Shown here one piece after another: positions 46,075 through 56,784 of a stretch of DNA of 64,000 bases (position 1 is its first letter; every line of letters begins with the position of its first letter). A program made the position numbers and the translations under genes. The stretch is from Paenibacillus kribbensis (lineage in GTDB: Bacteria; Bacillota; Bacilli; Paenibacillales; Paenibacillaceae). Below the pieces are notes generated by a model that ran no database searches, was not told where the DNA came from, and was given only the letters and a program-made list of their open reading frames with translations. The DNA lies in assembly GCF_002240415.1 (NCBI RefSeq), contig NZ_CP020028.1, forward strand, positions 620,001 through 684,000. Reading direction: 5' to 3'.

Positions 46075-46620
46075 ATGGCAACAACAAGAATGAAAGAACG
46101 TTTCTTGAAAGAAATCACTCCTGCTTTGATGCAGAAGTTCAACTATACAACAGTGATGCAAGTGCCTAAAATCGAGAAAGTTGTAATCAACATGGGTGTT
46201 GGCGACGCAGTTCAAAACTCCAAAGTGCTTGATTCAGCTCTCAATGACATGCAGCTGATTGCTGGTCAAAAACCAGTTATCACTCGCGCTAAAAAATCTA
46301 TTGCAGGTTTTAAATTGCGTGAAAACATGCCAATCGGTGTTAAGGTAACACTTCGTGGCGAGCGTATGTATTATTTCTTGGACAAATTGTTCAACATTAC
46401 GCTTCCTCGCGTGCGTGACTTCCATGGTGTATCAACAAAAGCTTTTGACGGACGTGGTAACTACACGCTTGGTCTGAAAGAACAGTTGATCTTCCCGGAA
46501 ATCGAGTATGATCAAGTTGATAAAGTTCGTGGTATGGACATCGTTATCGTAACGACTGCCAAAACTGACGAAGAGTCCCGTGAGCTTCTGACTCAGCTGG
46601 GCATGCCTTTCGCAAAGTAA
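46075..46620 (+). CDS. rplE: 50S ribosomal protein L5
   Basis: A 181-residue 5S-rRNA-binding protein; '[19 protein letters not shown]' and '[11 protein letters not shown]' are family segments. ATG with AAAGGAGG. Confidence 0.97.
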   Translation: MATTRMKERFLKEITPALMQKFNYTTVMQVPKIEKVVINMGVGDAVQNSKVLDSALNDMQLIAGQKPVITRAKKSIAGFKLRENMPIGVKVTLRGERMYYFLDKLFNITLPRVRDFHGVSTKAFDGRGNYTLGLKEQLIFPEIEYDQVDKVRGMDIVIVTTAKTDEESRELLTQLGMPFAK

Positions 46621-46695
46621 TGTTGGCATAACGTTTTGGGCGTCTGATTTAAAGGACCCCTGTTCTCCGAAACTATTTAGGAGGTGTCAGGCTAA

Positions 46696-46881
46696 GTGGC
46701 AAAAACTTCAATGAAAGTCAAACAACAACGCGCACCAAAGTTTAAAGTTCGTGCTTACACTCGTTGTGAGCGTTGTGGTCGTCCACATTCGGTGCTGCAA
46801 AAGTTTAAAATCTGCAGAATTTGCTTCCGTGAATTAGCTTATAAAGGCCAGATTCCTGGCGTGAAAAAAGCAAGCTGGTAA
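46696..46881 (+). CDS. rpsN: 30S ribosomal protein S14 type Z
   Basis: A 61-residue short S14 with a zinc site C-x2-C-x12-C-x2-C (CERC...CRIC), the zinc-dependent form. The start is GTG after TAGGAGGTG. Confidence 0.95.
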   Translation: MAKTSMKVKQQRAPKFKVRAYTRCERCGRPHSVLQKFKICRICFRELAYKGQIPGVKKASW

Positions 46882-46913
46882 AAAGTCCTGTTTGGGAAGG
46901 AGGTTTATACACA

Positions 46914-47312
46914 ATGACTATGTCTGATCCAATTGCAGATATGCTTACTCGTATTCGTAACGCGAACACTGTTCGTCACGAAACGGTAGAAATGCCTGCA
47001 TCTACAATGAAAAAACAAATCGCCGACATCCTGAAACGTGAAGGATTCATTCGTGATGCGGAATTTGTTGAAGATAGCAAACAAGGGATCATCCGTATTT
47101 TCTTGAAATACGGTGCGAACAACGAGCGTGTTATTACAGGCTTGAAAAGAATCAGTAAACCAGGTCTTCGCGTTTACACGAAGAGCAATGAGATTCCACG
47201 CGTTCTGGGTGGACTCGGGATCGCAATCATTTCAACATCCAAAGGTATCATGACTGATAAAGAAGCACGTCAGTCCAAAGCCGGCGGAGAAGTGGTTTGC
47301 TACGTTTGGTAA
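46914..47312 (+). CDS. rpsH: 30S ribosomal protein S8
   Basis: A 132-residue central-domain 16S-binding protein; starts M(TM)[15 protein letters not shown], ends 'GGEVVCYVW'. ATG at 46914 follows GGAAGGAGG; the third codon is also ATG. Confidence 0.96.
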   Translation: MTMSDPIADMLTRIRNANTVRHETVEMPASTMKKQIADILKREGFIRDAEFVEDSKQGIIRIFLKYGANNERVITGLKRISKPGLRVYTKSNEIPRVLGGLGIAIISTSKGIMTDKEARQSKAGGEVVCYVW

Positions 47313-47345
47313 GATAACGTTTAAAAGATAGGAGGTGCAACAGAT

Positions 47346-47888
47346 ATGTCCCGTATTGGTCGTAAACCAATCACAGTACCAAGTGGTGTTGACGTAACTT
47401 TGAATAACACAGTGATCACAGTTAAAGGTCCTAAAGGAACATTGACTCGTGAGCTTCACAAAGACATGTCCGTTACTGTGGAAAACAATGAAATTAATGT
47501 AGTTCGTCCTTCGGACAACAAACTTCACCGTTCTTTGCATGGAACAACCCGCAGCGTTGTTAACAACATGGTAAGTGGTGTAACTGAAGGCTTTTCCAAA
47601 TCTCTGGAGCTGGTTGGGGTCGGATATCGTGCAAGCAAATCCGGAGATAAAATCGTTCTGAACGTTGGATACTCTCACCCGGTTGAAATCACACCGGAAG
47701 CGGGCATCGAATTCGAAGTTCCTTCGAACACTAAAATCATCGTTCGCGGAATTGATAAAGAGCGTGTAGGTGCCTACGCTGCTAAAATTCGTTCCGTTCG
47801 TGAACCTGAACCGTACAAAGGTAAAGGGATTAAATACGAAGGCGAGCGCATCATCCGTAAAGAAGGTAAAGCCGGTAAGAAGAAATAA
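47346..47888 (+). CDS. rplF: 50S ribosomal protein L6
   Basis: A 180-residue protein made of two related halves; starts [15 protein letters not shown] and ends with the basic 'GKKK' tail. ATG with ATAGGAGGTG. Confidence 0.97.
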   Translation: MSRIGRKPITVPSGVDVTLNNTVITVKGPKGTLTRELHKDMSVTVENNEINVVRPSDNKLHRSLHGTTRSVVNNMVSGVTEGFSKSLELVGVGYRASKSGDKIVLNVGYSHPVEITPEAGIEFEVPSNTKIIVRGIDKERVGAYAAKIRSVREPEPYKGKGIKYEGERIIRKEGKAGKKK

Positions 47889-48003
47889 GTTTCTTACCGA
47901 CTTTGTGCGGTCTTTCTGCAGGAAAGATTTTGTACTTCTTTTTTACCCAGTGCGTCTTAGTATAAAGCTTTAAAAGGCAAACTGAAGGGAGTGAAAACTT
48001 GAG

Positions 48004-48372
48004 ATGATTACAAAACAAGATAAAAATAAAGCACGTGTCAGAAGACATCTGCGTGTACGTAAAAAAATCGAAGGTACGGCTGTACGCCCTCGTCTGAACG
48101 TGTTCCGCTCTTCCAAGCATATCTACGCGCAACTGATTGATGATGTAGCTGGTGTAACATTGGTATCTGCATCCACTATGGATAAAGAACTGAGCAGCGA
48201 AATCAAAAACGGTGGTAGTGTTGAAGCAGCTCGTAAGGTTGGCGAACTCGTTGCTAAACGTGCAAAAGAAAAAGGTCATGCTAACATCGTATTTGACCGT
48301 GGTGGATACTTGTATCATGGACGAATTCAAGCTTTGGCTGATGCAGCTCGCGAAGCAGGCCTTGAATTCTAA
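48004..48372 (+). CDS. rplR: 50S ribosomal protein L18
   Basis: A 122-residue 5S-rRNA-binding protein with a basic N-terminus; '[20 protein letters not shown]' and '[20 protein letters not shown]' are signatures. ATG after GAAGGGAGTG. A 115-nt gap separates it from rplF. Confidence 0.96.
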   Translation: MITKQDKNKARVRRHLRVRKKIEGTAVRPRLNVFRSSKHIYAQLIDDVAGVTLVSASTMDKELSSEIKNGGSVEAARKVGELVAKRAKEKGHANIVFDRGGYLYHGRIQALADAAREAGLEF

Positions 48373-48399
48373 GACATTTCTCAAAAGGAGGTTAACGAC

Positions 48400-48897
48400 T
48401 TGCGTGTAGATCCGAATACTTTGGAACTGACTGAAAGAGTAGTAAATATTAACCGTGTAGCTAAAGTTGTCAAAGGCGGACGCCGTTTCAGCTTCAGTGC
48501 TCTGGTAGTAGTGGGCGACGGCAACGGCTGGGTAGGCGCTGGAATCGGTAAAGCTGGCGAAGTACCTGATGCGATTCGCAAAGGTATTGAAGATGCTAAG
48601 AAAAACCTGATTCACGTTCCACTCGTAGGCACAACAATTCCTCACCTTGTTACAGGTAAGTTCGGTGCTGGCCGGGTTCTGTTGAAACCGGCATCGGAAG
48701 GTACTGGGGTTATCGCTGGTGGTCCAGTGCGTGCTGTACTGGAGCTTGCTGGTGTAGGTGATATCTTGACAAAATCTCTGGGTTCTTCGAATTCCATGAA
48801 TATGGTCAATGCGACTTTGGAAGGTTTGTCCCGCTTGAAACGCGCTGAAGAAGTTGCAAAATTGCGTGGCAAATCCATCGAAGAGCTGCTGGGCTAA
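48400..48897 (+). CDS. rpsE: 30S ribosomal protein S5
   Basis: A 165-residue decoding-fidelity protein; '[20 protein letters not shown]' is the signature. The start is TTG with AAAGGAGG nine bases upstream; no ATG or GTG is available at the conserved N-terminus. Confidence 0.95.
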   Translation: MRVDPNTLELTERVVNINRVAKVVKGGRRFSFSALVVVGDGNGWVGAGIGKAGEVPDAIRKGIEDAKKNLIHVPLVGTTIPHLVTGKFGAGRVLLKPASEGTGVIAGGPVRAVLELAGVGDILTKSLGSSNSMNMVNATLEGLSRLKRAEEVAKLRGKSIEELLG

Positions 48898-48909
48898 GGA
48901 GGGAATATC

Positions 48910-49095
48910 ATGGCGAAATTAGAAATTACCCTCGTTCGTTCGTTGATCGGCCGTCCTGGTACTCAGAGAACGACTGTTAAGACGCTCGGCTTGCGTAAAA
49001 TCAACCATAAAGTAGTTCAACCAGACAATGCAGCAATTCGTGGGATGATTAATAAAGTTAGCCATTTGGTTTCTGTTAAAGAAATCGAGGCTTAA
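48910..49095 (+). CDS. rpmD: 50S ribosomal protein L30
   Basis: A 61-residue small 50S protein ([16 protein letters not shown]). ATG with AAGGAGGG, overlapping the rpsE stop region. Confidence 0.95.
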   Translation: MAKLEITLVRSLIGRPGTQRTTVKTLGLRKINHKVVQPDNAAIRGMINKVSHLVSVKEIEA

Positions 49096-49138
49096 GAAAC
49101 AAAGCATTTTAAGAATAATCAAGGAGGTGCAACGAACG

Positions 49139-49579
49139 ATGAAGTTACATGAGCTTTCCCCAGCTCCAGGTTCCCGCAAAGAACGTAAACGTTTGGGTCG
49201 TGGTCCTAGTAGTGGTACGGGTAAAACTTCTGGTCGTGGTCATAAGGGTCAAAACGCTCGTTCCGGCGGTGGTGTACGTCCGGGCTTCGAGGGTGGTCAA
49301 AATCCACTGTATCGTCGCTTGCCTAAACGCGGTTTCGTAAATCCTACTCGTAAAGAGTATGCGGTTTTGAATATCGAAGATTTAAACAGTTTTGCAGCAG
49401 GTACAGAAGTAAGTCCTGAGTTTTTGCTGAACAATGGCATTGTGAAAGACGCGAAGTCCGGAATTAAAATTCTGGGTAACGGTGAAATCACTGTGAAATT
49501 GACAGTTAAAGCGAACAAGTTCTCTCAATCTGCGGTAGAGAAAATTGAAGCTGCCGGCGGTAAAACCGAGGTGATCTAA
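49139..49579 (+). CDS. rplO: 50S ribosomal protein L15
   Basis: A 146-residue late-assembly protein with the Gly/Arg-rich N-terminal extension '[20 protein letters not shown]'. The ATG ([11 protein letters not shown]) follows AAGGAGGTG; a start four codons earlier is not supported. Its stop overlaps the secY start by one base. Confidence 0.95.
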   Translation: MKLHELSPAPGSRKERKRLGRGPSSGTGKTSGRGHKGQNARSGGGVRPGFEGGQNPLYRRLPKRGFVNPTRKEYAVLNIEDLNSFAAGTEVSPEFLLNNGIVKDAKSGIKILGNGEITVKLTVKANKFSQSAVEKIEAAGGKTEVI

Positions 49580-50877
49580 TGTTCAAGACCCTGAAAAATA
49601 TATGGCGAGTTGAGGATCTTAGAACCCGTATTCTGTTCACCCTGTTTATACTTTTGGTATACCGTATTGGCTCCTTCGTGCCGGTTCCCGGCGTGAACAA
49701 GCAAGTCTTTACATCTCAGGATCAGGCAGGAAGCGAGTTATTCGGACTCCTTAATACCTTCTCGGGGGGCGCTTTGTATCAGTTTTCGATCTTCGCCCTC
49801 GGGATTATGCCATATATTACAGCGTCTATCATTGTACAGTTGCTGTCGATGGACGTGATTCCGAAACTTGCGGAATGGGCTAAACAAGGAGAACATGGTA
49901 AAAAGAAGTTGGCTCAAATTACACGGTATGGTACGGTAATACTGGGTTTGATTCAAGCTTTCGGAACGTCGATTGGCTTTAACCGACTGTATGGTGCAGC
50001 AATGATTCCTGGAGCGACTTTTGCTGATTATTTGGTAATTGCAATTGTGCTTACAGCAGGAACTACGTTCCTTATGTGGCTTGGTGAGCAAATTACTGAA
50101 AAAGGAATCGGCAATGGTATCTCCATTGTTATCTTTGCAGGGATTGCGGCAGGTATTCCAAGACATATTCGCACGATTGTAGAATCCCAGTTTATTCAGG
50201 CAGATCAGCTGTTCATGAATATTCTGAAAGCAATTATTATTGCCTTGGTAGTTATTCTGATTATTGTTGGTGTTATCTACATCCAGCAAGGTATTCGGAA
50301 AATACCAGTACAATATGCGAAACGTGTAGTTGGTAACAAAATGTACGGTGGCCAGAATACGCATATTCCGATGAAGATTAATGCGGCAGGCGTTATTCCG
50401 GTAATTTTTGCGGTATCATTGCTGCAATTCCCGACTATTATTGCGAGTTTTTGGGCGGATCATGCGTGGGCTAAGTGGATTACCACTTACTTGTATTATG
50501 ACAAGCCACTAGGCATGGTTTTGTATGTCGTAATGATTATCGGTTTCACATTCTTCTATACCTTTGTACAGATGAATCCGCAGCAAATGGCCGACAACAT
50601 GAAGAAAAACGGCGGTTATATTCCGGGAATTCGCCCGGGTAAAGCTACGGAAAAATACCTGACACGAGTAATGTCACGGTTGACAATGACAGGGGCTTTG
50701 TTCCTTGCAGTCATATCCGTATTGCCGGTATTCTTTGGTTCGCTTTCGGGCTTGCCTCGTTCCGTGCAAATTGGCGGTACTTCACTGCTCATTATTATCG
50801 GTGTTGCATTGGATACAATGAAGCAAATCGAAAGCCAACTGATTAAACGCCATTACAAAGGCTTCATCAACAAATAG
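49579..50877 (+). CDS. secY: SecY, preprotein translocase channel
   Basis: A 432-residue protein with about ten transmembrane helices. 'RIGSFVPVPGVNKQVF' precedes the plug region, and the cytosolic loop 'NPQQMADNMKKNGGYIPGIRPGK' is the SecA/ribosome-contact loop. The stop of rplO overlaps the ATG (taATG). A weak stem, ggttccgg/ccggcacc, with four Ts at 50884-50924 follows and may partly terminate before adk. Confidence 0.96.
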   Translation: MFKTLKNIWRVEDLRTRILFTLFILLVYRIGSFVPVPGVNKQVFTSQDQAGSELFGLLNTFSGGALYQFSIFALGIMPYITASIIVQLLSMDVIPKLAEWAKQGEHGKKKLAQITRYGTVILGLIQAFGTSIGFNRLYGAAMIPGATFADYLVIAIVLTAGTTFLMWLGEQITEKGIGNGISIVIFAGIAAGIPRHIRTIVESQFIQADQLFMNILKAIIIALVVILIIVGVIYIQQGIRKIPVQYAKRVVGNKMYGGQNTHIPMKINAAGVIPVIFAVSLLQFPTIIASFWADHAWAKWITTYLYYDKPLGMVLYVVMIIGFTFFYTFVQMNPQQMADNMKKNGGYIPGIRPGKATEKYLTRVMSRLTMTGALFLAVISVLPVFFGSLSGLPRSVQIGGTSLLIIIGVALDTMKQIESQLIKRHYKGFINK

Positions 50878-50960
50878 GCAATAGGTTCCGGCTTAGGATG
50901 TTCGCATGCTTACCGGCACCTTTTGTGCTGTTTCTTGTGTAGGGGTCGTCTGAGGAGTGA

Positions 50961-51611
<651 letters not shown>

Positions 51612-51616
51612 CTGTA

Positions 51617-52156
51617 ATGATCATTTGCAAGTCGGAAACGGAATTAAGCTTTATGAGGAAAGCTAAGAGGATGGAGAAGGAAACGATTCATTGCTTGGCA
51701 GGACACATCGAGCCCGGTTTTACGATCGGTAAACTTGATCATTTAGCTGATTGGTATATTCGCAGTCAGGGAGCTGTGCCGTCTTTTAAAGGTTATAACG
51801 GTTTTCCTGCTAGCATTTGCGCTTCAGTCAACGAACAACTGGTGCACGGATTTCCCGGCAGACGCAAGTTAAACAAAGGCGATATCCTCGCGAAAACTCG
51901 CCAGTTTACAATGTCGCATGCCATTCGGCAATATATTGAGAATCCAAACCGTGGTATTCCCGAACAGGGGCCGAGGCTGAAAACCGGCATTGAGCTGGCT
52001 ATTGAATCGTTGATTCAAATAGGTTCTCGCCATATAGGGACGCTGGAAGACAACTGGATGGTCGTTACGGTGGGCTTGGTTCCTTGTGCTCATAACGGGC
52101 ACACGAAGACGGTCGCAACGGACGGCATGGACATTTTCACGAAACTGAGTGCGTAG
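51617..52156 (+). CDS. map: Degenerate methionine aminopeptidase-like protein (probable pseudo-enzyme)
   Basis: At the normal map position (adk-map-infA), but only 179 residues against about 248 for type I MAP. Residues 1-90 match the family well (MIICKSETEL, GYNGFPASICASVNEQLVHGFPG, with the substrate His at 77). Two in-frame losses follow. About 50 residues after KGDI are gone, which normally hold both metal-ligand Asps. About 25 more, with the GHGVG histidine, are missing before 'GPRLKTGIELAIE'. One ligand Glu remains (E130), but the last is replaced: the usual CAHFEHT is CAHNGHT. Four of five metal ligands are therefore absent and catalysis is not expected. The frame is open throughout, with a weak ribosome site 5 nt after adk, and stays coupled to the next gene. 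A full-length MAP elsewhere is predicted. Confidence 0.85.
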   Translation: MIICKSETELSFMRKAKRMEKETIHCLAGHIEPGFTIGKLDHLADWYIRSQGAVPSFKGYNGFPASICASVNEQLVHGFPGRRKLNKGDILAKTRQFTMSHAIRQYIENPNRGIPEQGPRLKTGIELAIESLIQIGSRHIGTLEDNWMVVTVGLVPCAHNGHTKTVATDGMDIFTKLSA

Positions 52157-52474
52157 GTGATTGGAATGATTCAGCAAGGAAGCCTGCAAATCGGTCAGCT
52201 GGTGAAGATTCTGAAAGGCAGAGGTGCCGGACAGATTGCGGTTGTCGTTTCAATAGCGGACAGCAGGTTTGTATATATTGCGGATGGGGATAAACGAAAG
52301 TTTGATCAAGCGAAGAAGAAAAATGTTCTTCATTTGATGCCTCAGTCTAAGATTAGTAGCGAGATTGTAAACAGTTTAAACGAAAGCGGTCGGGTGACGA
52401 ACGGAAAGCTGCGTCACGCAGTGAAAACTTTCCTGGACTCGTCCGAATACCAAGCTGAAGAGAAAGGAGACTGA
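52157..52474 (+). CDS. KOW-domain RNA-binding protein (L14e-like)
   Basis: A small protein of 105 residues (or 102 if started at ATG 52166) with an N-terminal KOW-type segment '[20 protein letters not shown]' and a basic middle region. Homologues lie between map and infA in many Firmicutes and are annotated as L14e/KOW RNA-binding proteins of unknown role. The GTG at 52157 directly abuts the map stop; the ATG 9 nt later is the alternative start. infA begins 2 nt after its stop. Confidence 0.75.
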   Translation: MIGMIQQGSLQIGQLVKILKGRGAGQIAVVVSIADSRFVYIADGDKRKFDQAKKKNVLHLMPQSKISSEIVNSLNESGRVTNGKLRHAVKTFLDSSEYQAEEKGD

Positions 52475-52476
52475 CT

Positions 52477-52692
52477 TTGGCCAAAGAAGATGTCATTGAG
52501 GTTGAAGGTACGGTAATCGAGCCCCTGCCGAACGCTACGTTCAAGGTAGAGCTAGAGAACGGTCATCAAATTCTTGCTCATGTTTCCGGAAAGCTGCGGA
52601 TGCACTTTATCCGTATTTTGACAGGCGACAAGGTGGTTGTACAGTTATCGCCTTACGATTTAACGAAAGGCCGTATAACGTACCGCAAGTAA
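52477..52692 (+). CDS. infA: Translation initiation factor IF-1
   Basis: A 71-residue OB-fold factor that binds the 30S A site. Typical sequence: start [14 protein letters not shown], '[15 protein letters not shown]', end 'GRITYRK'. The start is TTG with AAAGGAG upstream. Confidence 0.95.
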   Translation: MAKEDVIEVEGTVIEPLPNATFKVELENGHQILAHVSGKLRMHFIRILTGDKVVVQLSPYDLTKGRITYRK

Positions 52693-52789
52693 TTCATGCA
52701 GGTTTTTATTAAACGTACGTCATTTAAAAAAACTTGTTTTGCTCGGCAAAACGATGTGAATGTTCACGAAGCGAGTTTTACCAGGGTAA

Positions 52790-52924
<135 letters not shown>

Positions 52925-52945
52925 TAGAAGGGGGTGTAGCGTAAA

Positions 52946-53314
52946 ATGGCTCGTATAGCTGGTGTGGATTTACCACGTGACAAACGCGTTGAGATCGCCT
53001 TGACTTACATTTTCGGAATCGGTAAAACGACTTCTCAGAAAATTTTGAAGGAAACAGGCATCAGTGCAAACACGCGTGTTCGTGATTTGACTGAAGATGA
53101 AGTGAGCAAATTACGTGAAACGATCGACAAAGAAGTTAAAGTAGAAGGCGATCTGCGTCGTGAAATTTCCTTGAATATTAAACGTCTGACTGAGATTGGC
53201 TGCTACCGTGGTGTTCGTCACCGTCGGGGATTGCCTGTTCGCGGACAACGTACTAAAACCAATGCTCGTACGCGTAAAGGTCCTCGTCGGACTGTAGCGA
53301 ACAAAAAGAAATAA
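52946..53314 (+). CDS. rpsM: 30S ribosomal protein S13
   Basis: A 122-residue 30S head protein with a helix-two-turn-helix and a basic C-terminal tail reaching the P-site tRNA; '[20 protein letters not shown]' is the signature. ATG with AAGGGGGTG. Confidence 0.97.
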   Translation: MARIAGVDLPRDKRVEIALTYIFGIGKTTSQKILKETGISANTRVRDLTEDEVSKLRETIDKEVKVEGDLRREISLNIKRLTEIGCYRGVRHRRGLPVRGQRTKTNARTRKGPRRTVANKKK

Positions 53315-53333
53315 GAAGGGAGGATAACATTCA

Positions 53334-53729
53334 ATGGCTAAACCGAAAAAAGTTGTACGTACAAAACGCCGTGACCGTAAAAATATCGAGAGTGGCGTGG
53401 CACACATCCGTTCCACGTTCAACAACACGATCGTTACGATCACAGATCCACACGGTAACGCAATCTCTTGGGCAAGCTCAGGCGGTATGGGATTCCGCGG
53501 TTCCCGTAAATCTACTCCATTTGCAGCGCAAATGGCCGCAGAAACTGCTGCTAAAGCTGCAATGGAACACGGCATGAAAACTGTCGAAGTTATGGTTAAA
53601 GGACCAGGTGCTGGCCGCGAAGCAGCAATCCGCTCTTTGCAAGCTGCTGGTCTGGAAGTTAACCTGATTAAAGACGTAACTCCGGTACCTCATAACGGAT
53701 GCCGTCCTCCAAAACGTCGTCGCGTCTAA
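53334..53729 (+). CDS. rpsK: 30S ribosomal protein S11
   Basis: A 131-residue platform protein; '[20 protein letters not shown]' and the C-terminal '[13 protein letters not shown]' are typical. ATG with AAGGGAGG. Confidence 0.97.
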   Translation: MAKPKKVVRTKRRDRKNIESGVAHIRSTFNNTIVTITDPHGNAISWASSGGMGFRGSRKSTPFAAQMAAETAAKAAMEHGMKTVEVMVKGPGAGREAAIRSLQAAGLEVNLIKDVTPVPHNGCRPPKRRRV

Positions 53730-53769
53730 TGAGATTTCTCCTCTGCGTGTAGTATAGATCCGGCACAAA

Positions 53770-53797
53770 TTGCCAAGAATGGATGTTTAGGTATACT
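53770..53797 (+). promoter_or_regulatory. Candidate internal promoter before rpoA
   Basis: TTGCCA at 53770-53775, 16-nt spacer, TATACT at 53792-53797, inside the 135-nt gap between rpsK and rpoA. It could set the rpoA-rplQ level independently of the long upstream operon. Confidence 0.5.
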
Positions 53798-53864
53798 GCA
53801 TGATTGACTATGGATAAGGTGAATGTTTCATATAGGAGCGACGTTTTGAAGGAGGGATATTGCA

Positions 53865-54809
53865 GTGATAGAAATCGAAAAGCCGAAAATTGAGACGGTT
53901 GACGTCAATGATGATGGCACCTATGGAAAATTCGTAGTAGAACCGCTGGAACGCGGATACGGTACGACGCTGGGGAACTCTCTTCGCCGTATTCTGTTAT
54001 CCTCGTTACCGGGGGCAGCAGTCACATCGGTTCAGATCGATGGGGTTCTGCACGAGTTTGCAACGGTTCCCGGTGTGAAGGAAGACGTAACGGAGATCAT
54101 ACTGAACTTGAAAGCTTTATCGCTTAAAATCCACTCGGATGAAGAGAAGGTACTCGAAATCGATGCGGAAGGCGAAGGAGTTGTAACGGCAGGAGATATC
54201 CGTGCGGATAGTGATGTGGAAATTCTTAATCCGGATCTTCACATTGCTACTCTCGGACCGGGTTCGAGACTTCACATGCGTATTTTTGCCAATCGTGGTC
54301 GCGGTTACGTTAAGCAGGATCGGAATAAACGTGATGACCAGCCGATCGGCGTCATTCCCGTCGACTCCATCTACACTCCGATTGCACGCGTGAACTACGG
54401 CGTAGAAAATACGCGTGTCGGCCAGGTTACGAATTATGACAAGCTGACACTTGAGGTTTGGACTGACGGAAGTATTCGACCTGAGGAAGCAGTGAGCCTT
54501 GGAGCCAAAATTTTGACCGAGCATGTAATGTTGTTCGTGGGTCTCACGGACGAAGCAAAAGATGCGGAAATTATGGTCGAAAAAGAAGAAGATAAGAAAG
54601 AAAAAGTTCTTGAAATGACGATCGAAGAGCTGGATCTCTCCGTCCGTTCCTATAACTGCCTTAAGCGCGCTGGTATCAATACGGTACAAGAACTCACGAC
54701 TAAATCTGAAGAAGATATGATGAAGGTTCGCAACTTGGGCCGCAAATCTTTGGAAGAAGTACAAGAGAAGCTTGAGGAACTTGGTTTAGGACTTCGTACG
54801 GAAGAATAG
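53865..54809 (+). CDS. rpoA: RNA polymerase alpha subunit
   Basis: A 314-residue subunit. The N-terminal dimerisation domain contains '[20 protein letters not shown]'; a charged linker (about 235-248) leads to the C-terminal domain with helix-hairpin-helix motifs ('[17 protein letters not shown]', '[16 protein letters not shown]') that contacts UP elements and activators. The start is GTG after GGAGGGA. Confidence 0.96.
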   Translation: MIEIEKPKIETVDVNDDGTYGKFVVEPLERGYGTTLGNSLRRILLSSLPGAAVTSVQIDGVLHEFATVPGVKEDVTEIILNLKALSLKIHSDEEKVLEIDAEGEGVVTAGDIRADSDVEILNPDLHIATLGPGSRLHMRIFANRGRGYVKQDRNKRDDQPIGVIPVDSIYTPIARVNYGVENTRVGQVTNYDKLTLEVWTDGSIRPEEAVSLGAKILTEHVMLFVGLTDEAKDAEIMVEKEEDKKEKVLEMTIEELDLSVRSYNCLKRAGINTVQELTTKSEEDMMKVRNLGRKSLEEVQEKLEELGLGLRTEE

Positions 54810-54842
54810 ACAGCGACGTTTTTGTGAAGGAGGGGAAATTAC

Positions 54843-55208
54843 ATGGCATACCAAAAATTGGGTCGTAACTCTAGTGCCCGTAAAGCTTTGTTTCGTGATT
54901 TGGTAACCGATCTGTTCTTGTACGAGCGTATCCAAACTACTGAGGCTAAAGCAAAAGAAGTTCGTTCTATTGCTGAAAAACTGATCACCAAAGCGAAAAA
55001 AGGGGATCTGCACGCACGCCGTCAAGTGGCTGCGTTCGTTCGCCGTGAAACTGTTGATGGTGAGCAGGATGCAATCCAAAAACTGTTTAGCGAATTGGCT
55101 ACACGTTACAATGAGCGTCCAGGTGGATACACTCGTATCTTGAAACTGGGACCTCGTCGTGGCGACGCTGCTCCAATGGTATATCTGGAATTGGTTGACC
55201 GCGCGTAG
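54843..55208 (+). CDS. rplQ: 50S ribosomal protein L17
   Basis: A 121-residue protein near the exit tunnel; starts [20 protein letters not shown], ends '[12 protein letters not shown]'. ATG with AAGGAGGGG. Last gene of the S10-spc-alpha operon. Confidence 0.97.
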   Translation: MAYQKLGRNSSARKALFRDLVTDLFLYERIQTTEAKAKEVRSIAEKLITKAKKGDLHARRQVAAFVRRETVDGEQDAIQKLFSELATRYNERPGGYTRILKLGPRRGDAAPMVYLELVDRA

Positions 55209-55225
55209 ACAGGCGAAGATGAGGG

Positions 55226-55297
55226 AAGGGTGGACAGAATCAGTTTGATTCTGAACAACCCTTTTTTTCTCTTGGAGAAGTCCGGAGGGACTTCTCC
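55226..55297 (+). terminator. Tandem terminators after rplQ
   Basis: The first stem (agggtggacagaatc with gattctgaacaaccct, slightly bulged) ends in seven Ts at about 55262-55268. A second, perfect 10-bp stem ggagaagtcc/ggacttctcc follows at 55274-55297 with a short T tract. Together they close the alpha operon. Confidence 0.85.
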
Positions 55298-55358
55298 TTT
55301 GCTATGTTCGGTTAATCCTCATAGGCCCAGAGATTACCCTGTAAAGGTGTGAAGAAAT

Positions 55359-56144
55359 GTGCGGAACTTGTGCATGAAAGTGAACTACGACGGAACCGAG
55401 TATGATGGTTTTCAGACTCAGCCCAATGGCAATACGATTCAGGATTATCTGGAGAGTGCTATATGCTCATTGACAGGTGAACGTCTTAAAATCACAGGTT
55501 CCGGTCGCACAGACGCTGGTGTACATGCATATGGGCAAGTATTTAATTTTCATACCGAGTCGCCTATTCCTATTGAACGTTGGTGCCTTGCCCTAAATGC
55601 GTGGTTGCCCCGTGATATTATTGTTACGGATGCGAGAGAGGTGCCGTTGACTTTCCACGCGCGCCGCATGGCGAAGCGGAAGACTTATCGGTACAGCATT
55701 AATGCTAACCGATTTCCAGACATCTTTCACCGTCGTACACAGGCGCATCACCCAACAAAATTAGATGTACAAGCAATGGAGCAGGGACTGGCACATTTAA
55801 TAGGGACCTTTGACTATACTTCGTTTGCATCCCGACGTTCCCAGAAGACGAATCATGTCCGCACAATTTATGAAGCCTATATGACGGTAGACCATTCCTT
55901 TTCACGTCCGGGCTCGGATGATCAGGGAATTATTCATACTTATATTACAGGTAGCGGATTTTTGCAGCACATGGTTCGGATTATTATGGGAACTCTGCTC
56001 GAAGTGGGAGAAGGAAAGAAATCTGCCGACGATATTCCATTTATTTTAGAGGCGAAAAATCGCTCAAAGGCAGGACCTACAGCAGTAGGACATGCTTTAA
56101 CTCTCTGGAGTGTGGAGTATGAAGAAAACATCAAAAAACATTGA
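55359..56144 (+). CDS. truA: tRNA pseudouridine synthase A
   Basis: A 261-residue enzyme that makes pseudouridine at tRNA positions 38-40. The catalytic Asp is D52 in 'SGRTDAGVHAYGQ'; 'TYRYSI' and 'FLQHMVRIIMGTLLEVG' are also conserved. The start is GTG after AAAGGTGTG. It directly follows the rplQ terminators, with no ecfA1-ecfA2-ecfT genes in between. Confidence 0.94.
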   Translation: MRNLCMKVNYDGTEYDGFQTQPNGNTIQDYLESAICSLTGERLKITGSGRTDAGVHAYGQVFNFHTESPIPIERWCLALNAWLPRDIIVTDAREVPLTFHARRMAKRKTYRYSINANRFPDIFHRRTQAHHPTKLDVQAMEQGLAHLIGTFDYTSFASRRSQKTNHVRTIYEAYMTVDHSFSRPGSDDQGIIHTYITGSGFLQHMVRIIMGTLLEVGEGKKSADDIPFILEAKNRSKAGPTAVGHALTLWSVEYEENIKKH

Positions 56145-56152
56145 TTTTTCCC

Positions 56153-56181
56153 TTGCGAATTTGCTGCTTATCCTGTAATAT
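56153..56181 (+). promoter_or_regulatory. Promoter of rplM-rpsI
   Basis: TTGCGA at 56153-56158, 17-nt spacer, TAATAT at 56176-56181, just after truA. The leader of about 145 nt before rplM may contain an L13-type regulatory RNA; I cannot confirm its fold. Confidence 0.6.
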
Positions 56182-56327
56182 AAAAGTTGTGTTTTCTTAA
56201 TGGCTTTCCCACAGCCCCAATTAAGATGATCACATTAAAGCAACATCTAATCCATCAATAATGTAGCAAGTTAACGAACGAAGATAAATGACGATTTCTG
56301 TTAATGAACTTAAGGAGGAAACTTTTC

Positions 56328-56765
56328 ATGCGTACTACGTATATGGCTAAGCCAAATGAAGTTGAGCGTAACTGGCACATCATTGATGCCGAAGGTAAAA
56401 CGCTCGGTCGTCTGGCAAGCGAAGCGGCTGCGTTGATTCGCGGTAAACACAAGCCACAATTTACACCACATGTGGACACAGGTGATTTCGTTGTTGTAAT
56501 CAATGCAGAGAAGATCGTATTGACTGGTAAAAAAATGGAGAACAAGAAATACTACCGTCACTCCATGCACCCAGGTGGTTTGAAAGTAACAGTTGCACAA
56601 GACATGGTTAAAAACAAACCTGAACGTATGTTGGAATTGGCTGTTCACGGTATGCTTCCTAAAACTCGTCAAGGCGAAAAAATGAAGCTGAGATTGAAAG
56701 CTTACAGAGGCACTGAGCATCCACATGCAGCACAAAAACCTGAAGTTTACGAACTTCGCGGATAA
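56328..56765 (+). CDS. rplM: 50S ribosomal protein L13
   Basis: A 145-residue early-assembly protein ([20 protein letters not shown]); '[20 protein letters not shown]' and '[13 protein letters not shown]' are signatures. ATG with TAAGGAGG; the open frame 24 nt upstream includes the ribosome site and is not used. Confidence 0.96.
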   Translation: MRTTYMAKPNEVERNWHIIDAEGKTLGRLASEAAALIRGKHKPQFTPHVDTGDFVVVINAEKIVLTGKKMENKKYYRHSMHPGGLKVTVAQDMVKNKPERMLELAVHGMLPKTRQGEKMKLRLKAYRGTEHPHAAQKPEVYELRG

Positions 56766-56784
56766 TTAAAAGGAGGACAGTTTC

